The notes beneath the pieces are model-generated. The model was given only the letters and a program-made list of their open reading frames with translations, made no database searches and was not told the origin of the DNA. DNA of 64,000 nt from Anthopleura xanthogrammica (Eukaryota > Cnidaria > Anthozoa > Actiniaria > Actiniidae), in assembly GCA_964019055.1 (NCBI GenBank), contig OZ025211.1:5905835-5969834 (forward strand), read 5' to 3'. Each line of letters starts with the position of its first letter. The stretch's first letter is position 1. The position numbers were made by a program, and so were the translations under genes. This document shows, piece after piece, positions 55,646 to 64,000 of this stretch.

Positions 55646-57216
55646 TATTAACATATATTGCGCCAATCTCAATATTCATTTTCATCGGCGCATAAATAAA
55701 TTAATATTTAGATATGAATTAATATTTGGAAAATATCTTTTAAAATAAAAGGAAAAAACTCAAGGAAAAGTGTCAACCGATTTGAAGAAGATATGATGTA
55801 ACTGCAACTTGGAAATTGCGCGCGCAAAATAAGGAAAATAGCGAAAATACCCTGGAAACGCGGTGCAGCTGTTCTGCGAGACCTTGATATAAAAATGTTA
55901 AAAATCGGCTTGAATCTACTTATAGAATGTTACCGCACATGGATAGACAAATACAAGGTGCGCTTTGCGATTACGCGCCAGTAACAAGTACTCCGTTCAC
56001 TCATTTCTGGATTATGCGCGCGTTTGACGTCTCCTTCATGCATGCGCTTTCCCAACGAATGTTTATGCTGTGTTTGCATTCCTAAATGATTAAGGACCAT
56101 TTATTGTTTATCAGAAGTGGCATCCACTTGCAGGGGACGCAGAATTGAAGCCAGAAGAAAATCATGGGGGCTTTGCATGCGCTTTCGCACTTTTGAAAGT
56201 CAGTATTGTCCAACCATGCGCATTACCATCTCTGAGCAGTGTGGCATGAATGCATTAATAAATATACTAAATTGCAAGACACTTATCATTGAATAAAGAT
56301 ATTAAAGACTACTAATGATTGCCTCGAGACAAATCATGAAAGAAAACGCCGGAAGATTCTTCTTCAACTGTTGCCATAATGTCGCCAACCATCAATCAAG
56401 TTAGATGTCAGTTCATTCATGCGGTTATTTGTATTTGCTGCGGTCTGTTGGCTATGCACTAATATATTAACTTCTTGACTTTGATACATTTGAACTAAGA
56501 GTATAGTTGCGATATATATTGAGTGAGGGTCCTTTGAAATTATACAGTCAATGTCATTAATGTTGGCCACCAAAAAAGACATTTAGACCAAAAGAAATGT
56601 CACGTGATACCTAATACACTCGCTCTAAATGCTCGATACCAGCAATCATTGTATAAGTAGAGTTGATAATTATTGTTCTCTGTTCATTGGTACTCATTAT
56701 AGAGTTTGAAACCAGAATTTACATCGTTTAAAACAAATCTTTAAGTCTTTTTTTCACAGGACAACCTTTTTGACAATGACTGTATGTGAATTGATTGAAC
56801 TTGGCAGGAGCTTGGTTATAATCAGGGGGTGGGATAGGTGGATAGGGGTGAGTTGTCTCTTCGCTTCTCTTAATTCTCACGGATGTGTCACCCATGCATG
56901 AATGTCATGATCGAGGCTTGTCGTTCTTATCTCTTCATACATCACGACGCAGCGCCACAAAAGTATACTTGGGACTTTGGAACTTCATTAATCTTAGATT
57001 TGCTTGACTTTATCGTTGGAAGAATGCACAAGCATGATGACGGTTTATACCTACACTACCAGAATCCCTTTCGGTAGCATTGTTTGTTGTGCTAATTTTC
57101 ACTGTTGTCTTGGTATTCTCAAAGGAGTTTGAACATTTGAATATGAAAAGAGATTTTGAAAATGATTGTGGCAGTTTAGGTATGAAACGTCATGAGGTTA
57201 TAGGGGTCTATTAAAA

Positions 57217-57441
57217 GTGGACTTTGTACGAAGGGATCCTGCATACATATTTAATGTCGAGACACTGTTACGCGAGAGGGGAGGGGTAGAAGAAAGTTGT
57301 CTTACGTTAATCTTTTTGGCTATTTTTGGGAGAATGTACAGAGAATTTAGAGTGGACTTTGTACGAAGGGATCCTGCATACGTAGTTTAAATGTCGAGAC
57401 ACTGTTACGCGCGAGGGGGAGAGGAAGGGGAGGGGTCGAAA
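57217..57441. repeat. ~90-bp imperfect tandem duplication
   Basis: AGTGGACTTTGTACGAAGGG and GTCGAGACACTGTTACGCG occur in both 57217-57300 and 57351-57441, each followed by a GAGGGGAGGGGT-type purine stretch, with about 50 bp of unrelated DNA between. Confidence 0.85.
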
Positions 57442-59716
57442 GAAAATCTTACGATCGACCTCGATAACTCACTTCACGATGTCTTGACACATAACGTACA
57501 CAGTTAAAAAATCTGGACCTCAGTCACGAATTTCCCTTAATTATTCTCACAATTTTTTTAAAAACCCACCTCGGGAGACCAAGAGGAAACAATTAAGGAC
57601 CAATGGAGGCAAATTGCCCCCTGACGCCGGAACTAAGAAAAAGCCTTCTAATCATCTTGATCCAAAATAACTTTATGATTGGAGAGCTCATGAATAGCTA
57701 GTGTTTGTTGAAGACGTTCTGTCTACTGTCTTAAATGTATTTTACCTAATCTTCAGGGCATCGCTTGACTTGCGGCCGGTAACTCATTAAACTAATGTGG
57801 TCAGTATTGTATTCAGAGCTATATTTTGGTATTCTTTGGGGTGGTTGGGTTATTCTTTGATTGGTGACATGGTTTTTAAGCAAGAGACCATGGCAGAATG
57901 ACTTTCCACTTTCCTTTATTGATCTCTTGGTGTAAGCAAGTGTATCAGAGTACCCGCACTTTTTGCCAACCCTTATCTCTTATCTTTCTCTTATCTTTAT
58001 AAGCTGTAAGAAGGATGGTTTGGCCAGCCAAAATATTGGTAATGCAATTAACTAACACGATAAATTGTTAATCTGCAGCTATCATATATTTTTTCACGTT
58101 CTCAGCATCAGCATTATTCACTCAGTGCTGCATCTATATTCTTTTTTACTCTGTCTGGTACTCATGTTACTTATATCCTTCCCACCATTTTTGCATCATA
58201 CACCGACGCAGCTCTCAAACTAGTTTACTCGCTAGATGTTTTCACATGTTTTCAGTACTTAATTTTAATTTGATTCAAATAAAATAACTGATCTTTCAAG
58301 AGTGTTACACATATTGGTTTGCATGCGATGGAACTGTGGCCCTGGTTATCCGTCGTCTTATCTGACTCGCACTATCTTTACGACAGCCCTTTTTGCGTTT
58401 ATTTGCTTTTGGCCACAAGACAAGATCAATATTTTATCAGTCTAAATGATGCTTTCCAGATAATAGTGCATTCTTAATTCTCTGCAAGAAGAGAGTTGAT
58501 TGTTATCTTCGCTAACGCAATATGTCTATATGCCTGATGGACCGATAATGGCCCGTTTTCGCTAAGTATATTACAGCACATCCTCCCCAGGCTTTGCTCC
58601 TTTCTCAGTTATTTTTCCTGAAGCCTGGAAACAAATGAAATGTCCAGCGTAAAAGTTTCTTTAATGAATGGTCGATGGACCGAATAGTCGATTGTTTTGA
58701 AAATGACGCTTTTTCTAACCTTTTTTTTTATGGTAGTGCAGTCGATCGAATGGCGCAAAAACAAGTCGAGCAAAACAGGATCAGTTTGAAGAGTGAAACT
58801 CCGCCATCAGTATAAAGGATGCGATTTCAGCGCCGTCAAAAGTTGAGCCATTTTGGCGCGGTTTTTCAGAAGTGGAGTTTCTAAAGCCTAATAGTGTTCC
58901 AATGCAACCTGTCACCATACCCCTGTCTTGCAGACGGAACTTTCATATACAATGCGTTTTCAAATAAAAAAAGGCGTTATCCGCTTGGACACTAAAAAAC
59001 GTTAAATACACAAATATAACGATGGCACGAATACAATATCTTTATCAAAGAAGGGAATTATCGTAGATTAAGAGCTTTTGTGCCAGACCGATGCAAGTCG
59101 GTAGTAATTACAGGTAACCACTGACCCCAGGCTTCAGATTAGATTTACATGTGACGGTGATTCCAGCTTCAGCAGCAATCAATAATAATATAATTAACTA
59201 TTGCTTCAACTGCCATGCGGTTCCTCTACAAGCAAACAATAATGAAGTCCCTTAGTTTTCGTGATCTTTCTTTTTGTCTGTCTGGAGTTTTCAACACCGA
59301 CAGTGCCGGCGGGAATTGTCCATCTTGGATTTGATTGTATTATATTGTTGTTTGGAATTATGGTGGATGAGCGTTACATTTTACAGCTTATCCAGGATAT
59401 ATAGAAACGTCTGAGAGATTATGGGATTAAAGGAATGAATATTCATTGAATTTTAATGGCAAAAACATGTTCTGTGGGCTTAAGAATTTCCCGCTCAGGT
59501 TACGCCATTGAATAAACTGAAACTGTCCAATGAGCGGTGACTATCTGTCATGATCTTTGATTGGCATTTCAATGGTTTTCTGAATGATTAGAAAACGATC
59601 TAGTCCGAAGGAAACTTTGCCATTGTATAACTTTGCCATTGTATAACACACCGCGTAGGGATCGACGCATGGGTTACTTTCAAGTTCGAACATAACCATG
59701 AAAATGTGTAAGAATG

Positions 59717-59717
<1 letters not shown>

Positions 59718-59748
<31 letters not shown>

Positions 59749-59756
59749 AAACAAAA
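59718..59756. repeat. (CAA)n microsatellite
   Basis: About twelve AAC/CAA triplets, then A-rich DNA. Confidence 0.95.
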
Positions 59757-60066
59757 AAGGGAAATGAAGAAATGATATATATTTCGGCTTTTTCCCGGAG
59801 AGTCGGGGGGCTATGGGGGGATCAAACGAGTTTTTGGTATTGGCAAAGAACCGGGTGTCACTTGAAAATGGCAAAGGGAAAGCCATCTGGATTGTGGTGC
59901 AGATCCAAGAAATTAGGCGTGGTATTGTCAAAAATAAAGAATTCTTTCACACCCTCATTAAAAATGAGTAGAAGAAGTCTCGTAGAATTCGCGGAACAGA
60001 TGTAAGCCCCACCCATTCAACAAATTGGCTCCTGCTGGGTTACGAAAGTTAAGCCGGGGTCGTACG

Positions 60067-60354
60067 ATGATCGTTATGCGAACATTAGAAGATCACTTCC
60101 GTATTGAATTGCTCAATCCATCGTCGCATTATGATTTCGATACGCCGAATCGCCTTACAGATTTTATGTGTAATTTTCATGATTCGTCTAGCTTTCAAAG
60201 TAGCGCCTTCACTTTCTGTTCCACGAAAGCGAACTTCTCAGTGATATGCGATAAAGAGACCAGTCATGCACCAGATGGTTTTATTAAATTCCGGCGCAAG
60301 TTGTGGAACAATCTAGAACACATTTCGGACGCGCTTGGATATATGTTTCAGTAG
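60067..60354 (+). CDS. Unrecognised single-exon ORF
   Basis: 95 residues from ATG 60067 (MIVMRTLEDHFRIELLNPSS) to TAG. Composition is ordinary for a soluble protein (FDTPNRLTDFMCNFHDSSSF, FIKFRRKLWNNLEHISDALG), without low-complexity runs, unlike neighbouring ORFs. No signal peptide, membrane helix, splice support or family match that I know. It could be a chance ORF, a decayed transposon fragment or a small gene. Confidence 0.2.
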   Translation: MIVMRTLEDHFRIELLNPSSHYDFDTPNRLTDFMCNFHDSSSFQSSAFTFCSTKANFSVICDKETSHAPDGFIKFRRKLWNNLEHISDALGYMFQ

Positions 60355-62636
60355 TTTTCTGCGCAAGCCATACCATTCAATATCAAATCATCCTGACCTC
60401 ATTTACCGAGGTCAAATATGGTATTTGCCCAATTCTAGATAGTACTCTAGCTATTCGTCATTCCTTAATTGCCTCGAGTGCACAACGATGTTACGTTCAG
60501 ATCAAATTCATGCTAATCTTGAAAAGAAGGATCTCAGAACCATACCCCACTTGGGTACTAACTTGTGGCTGCAGATTCAGGGAACACCTGGGATTTTTAT
60601 TGCATCATAGGAGAGATCCCCTCCCTCCCCTCCCTCCCTTACTTATGCAAGACGGTTGCATGTCATCACATTCTTTAGTGGCTATTACTCACCAGACCGT
60701 CATGCACACCCTAAATACTGCATTACACTCATTTTAGAACTGCTATGTTTCGTTCTGTTCTGACCTAAACGCTGGGTCTAGTAATCTTACATAGTTCCTG
60801 TTAGTATTTTGAATCGTTTGAGGTCATAATGGCATATTGTAAGCGGATCCCAATATCTCATGATAAAAGATGATCCACTTCAAGCCCAGCATTGATTTGG
60901 CTGAATAAAACCTATAACCCAGTCTAAAGCTTGTCCAGAATGAATCAAACTTGAAATTCCTGGTTTTCGTTGTCTTGCACACAGAAAACACTCTCAGTAC
61001 AGACACTTGAAGCGGAATTCGCGTTAGTTTGCGAGTCAGTTTTTTGAAAAGAACTCAGTTGCGTCAACTGTATTCTATTTCTTTTTTTTTTTTTTAACAT
61101 TCAATTTTGAGATCACAGAATTAATCTTTTTATCTACAGTGGATGCACCACGTACAGCTTTTGCGGCACTCATTAGTTCTAAGTGTATCTGGCACTGTCT
61201 ACGCAAGTCTAAGCCTCCCGACTCACGTTCATGGAACGAAACAACGAAATAGGTTGTACATTTAAATCAGTTCATGCAAACATCTGCAGACATAGCCAAA
61301 AGCTATCGAGAAAGCAATTCGTGAATATATGTATGGTGAGTTTGTTCATGGGGTTATGCGTGCTTCTCTCAATGCGTGAAAATCATGCACTCTTCCCCGG
61401 CCTTCCCACCAAGGGAGATAGGACTCCGCTTGCAGGGAAGCAGTTTTGTGGATGAACAACACAAACCAGCCCAGTCTTTTCCCTAATTCCTCAACGCTGA
61501 TTATAGCTATTAAAATTGACGACTCATGACATATTCATGAAAAGTTGCCGATAATTAAGGAACAAATGCGCACGTTTTGAAACTGTTGAAACGTTCCATG
61601 ACGAATCAGACGAAGATATGTTGTCGACACGCGTCAGGAGGCCTGGGGGTCAAGTGTTGCAATGCCGGGATTTCACAGTCACGGGACAAGAAGCCGCCGA
61701 GATCTCGATGAAATATGCCTTGTCCAAAGGTTAAAACTTCTTATGCGAATAACAGTGCAGTTCGACGCGACGTCCAATAGCTAGCTGAAGACCTCAGTGT
61801 TCACATGCACAGCCCCCCTAACGCGCCACAATTTATACGATGCTAGTCGGCATATCATCTTTTGATATAACCTGAGCATCAGGTTACTTTTGATATTGGT
61901 TTCCATTAGTAACGCTTTAGTAACGCAATCTGCACGTACGAGATTAGACGCGAACGGAAAGAAACTCGTGAGGCATGAGTCAGTGAGTCACGTTTTTGCA
62001 AAAACTCACTGACGCAATACAAAGCCTTCATCACGTCTTTGGGTGAGGTTTCTTCCAATAACACTTGATAGACGTATAATGAAACAGTGTCTTTGAAAGA
62101 CAAGGAAGGATATGGGAAGGAAACTGAGCTACGTCTACAATTTTTAATATTATACATTCTGAAAATAGAGACGAAAAATAAAAATGAAATAAAACCATTA
62201 CAACCAGTAAATAGAAATTATATTGAAAGAACATAATGGAAAATAATTTAGGAGCAAAAAAACAAATCACATAGCAATTTCAGTAAGTCCTCCTGTAAGC
62301 ATATTTTCAACCATATGAAATTCCAATCGTTCACTCGTCCACTAACTTTTGGCTTGGGCTACCTGTGGTGGGTCGAGTGAATGTCGGTCAAGTGAATGTT
62401 CGGCGATGAAATCAAATTCCGAAAGTTTTCACTCTTTTGAAATCGGGTGTTAGTGATTGGCCTCTGTTTTAGGCTTCATAGCGTCGAGTGAATGACTAAA
62501 CTCGGGGGATCCCCGATAGAATCCTCAATGAAAGTTGTAGGGCTCGGAAAGGGACATCATTGGTTCGTGAACAAAATAAAGGGGCCATCATTATACAGTG
62601 ACAAAAAGTGTTTTGTAAAAAGAAGGGTTAGCCAAT

Positions 62637-62769
62637 GGCAAGAGGGAGCGCAGTTACATAAGACTTCCACGCGGTCAGACCTCACGTTTTGCTGCAAGAT
62701 TACCACTAGTCTTTTAAAACTGAGACCTGACCGCGTACCTTGTCATTCAGAGGGACCTCCCTCTTGGCC
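62637..62769. mobile_element. MITE-like hairpin
   Basis: GGCAAGAGGGAG at the left is mirrored by CTCCCTCTTGGCC at the right. The inner arms CGCGGTCAGACCTCACG and TGAGACCTGACCGCG pair around an AT-rich loop. Confidence 0.65.
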
Positions 62770-64000
62770 TTTCTTTATAGTCATCCTCCAGCACTGTTGA
62801 AGCCTGGAGAATCAATCGTTAGTTTTAGCAGAGATTATTTATAGCATATCGTATTTTGAAGTAAAACGGTTGAAAAGATAGTTTTCCTTTCTTTTTTATG
62901 TGTCATTTCTAAAGATGATTCTTTGTTCAATAGACATCCTGTATGTGCTATTTTATCTTGTGAAAGGCTTGAATAAATAAAGAAAATAAGCTCCTGCCGT
63001 ACTGCTGCTTCACAATGGTCTAACAACATCAAACAATGATACTTAATGCGCACTAGGACAGTGTTTTCAAGAACTTGGAAGAAAACGTTAACATTGTGCA
63101 GAGCAAGGTCAATGAATCACACAGCTTGAAAATCGAAAGGGTCTTAGTTAGAACAGCATGTTTCCTTCCAGAAGCTTTTTCAACGAGTTGCAAGAAGAAT
63201 GATCTCTCTGTGTGCAAAAGTCTGATCTTTTGTCAGGATTCAAGTCTCCGGAACACTACGACATGGCTGAGATAAATATAGGTTTTTTTTTCTTGACAAA
63301 ATGTTTATAGTACACTGGTTAGGTGCACATGCAGATGATGCTAATTATAACTAAGCTTTACAAGAGTAAAACGCTGCAAATAAATTATTTCTAATTTAAA
63401 TTCAACAAATAAGGTACTTGGCCAAATTATGCGACCCCTGCCTTTATTAACATAAATTATGCGACGTATTTTCCGAGGAAGAGAGCCAAAGCTACGAATT
63501 CATTTATTGTAATTATGCGGCATATTTAGAGGCTATGTGGACCCCCTTAGCGTTCGCTGCTAGCAGTTCTGCCTACGCTTGCAAAAAAGCTGCAAGACAT
63601 CATCCTGAGAAGTCTTTGAATATTCACAAACTCTCCAGTTCTCGAGAACTAATTATCTCCCCATTTGGGGAGGGGTAGGGATATTCGTAATATTTCACTT
63701 TAGAGGCAACTACTTTATCAGTAGAGCCATCATTCAAACCAAAACACTTCTATATATTACTTCCAGCCCAACATATTTCTCCCGAGTTCTCTATAATAGC
63801 TAGCTAGATCGATATTTTTGGTAATATGTCAGACATCCAACTGTCAAGAATAATATCTGGTTCAGGGATTCGACACAGCCGCCTGCATAAATACTCCAAC
63901 GCTCTAAAAATTTAAGTTTTGACTAAGAGACCGATTATGGCTTAATAGGGGATAATGGATTTCTGTTTTTAAAACGAAAGCCTTGTCGAGACGTCTATGC

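Larger units (their letters stand above)
55415..64000. other. Gene-poor region
   Basis: 8.6 kb without a supported gene. It holds (TAA)n, (CAA)n, a tandem duplication, one hairpin element and an unrecognised ORF at 60067, each listed separately. It may contain distal regulatory DNA of genes outside the window; I see no splice-supported exon. Confidence 0.55.

Noticed and set aside
59772..60005. 77-residue ORF near the CAA repeat
   Set aside because: No family match or support; the minus-strand partner is a poly-Leu reading of the CAA repeat.

Overview
This is animal nuclear DNA. The genes are intron-rich with GT-AG splice sites, the DNA is AT-rich, and many short hairpin elements sit in introns. 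The proteins are bilaterian-like (polybromo, NEDD1, Hes with WRPW, LAT-type SLC7), and gene spacing is fairly compact. My best guess is an anthozoan cnidarian such as a sea anemone, inferred from overall style and not proven.

Layout. (1) 411-18474 (+): the 3' two thirds of a polybromo-1 gene (PBRM1/BAF180, PBAF chromatin remodelling), covering bromodomains 4-6, two BAH domains, an HMG box, two C2H2-like fingers, a Gln/Met/Pro-rich stretch and the conserved C-terminal block. Five of its introns each carry one copy of a ~96-nt structured element with box C, box D and a terminal stem. These look like a multicopy intron-hosted C/D-type small RNA. (2) 19924-30085: four intronless SLC25A20-like mitochondrial carriers, one on the minus strand and three on the plus strand in a recent tandem triplication that copied promoter and 5' DNA too. 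(3) 32172-41042 (-): NEDD1, with WD40 propeller exons and the C-terminal gamma-tubulin-binding coiled coil. Its ~3-kb intron holds a possible nested two-exon gene (34678-35933, +), a small convergent minus-strand ORF and two RFX X-box-like sites. (4) 43794-44826 and 47990-49246 (+): two Hes-type bHLH repressors of four exons each, ending in WRPW motifs. (5) 50879-52246 (-) and 53738-55414 (+): two intronless SLC7 light-chain amino-acid transporters arranged head to head. (6) 55415-64000: long gene-poor DNA with simple repeats, a tandem duplication, a hairpin element and one unrecognised ORF.

The neighbours do not form one pathway. The main structure is local: tandem carrier expansion, paired Hes genes, paired SLC7 genes, and introns used as hosts for small RNA candidates and possibly nested genes. 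All exon boundaries below were placed by eye from splice signals, reading phase and remembered family similarity; nothing was aligned by software.
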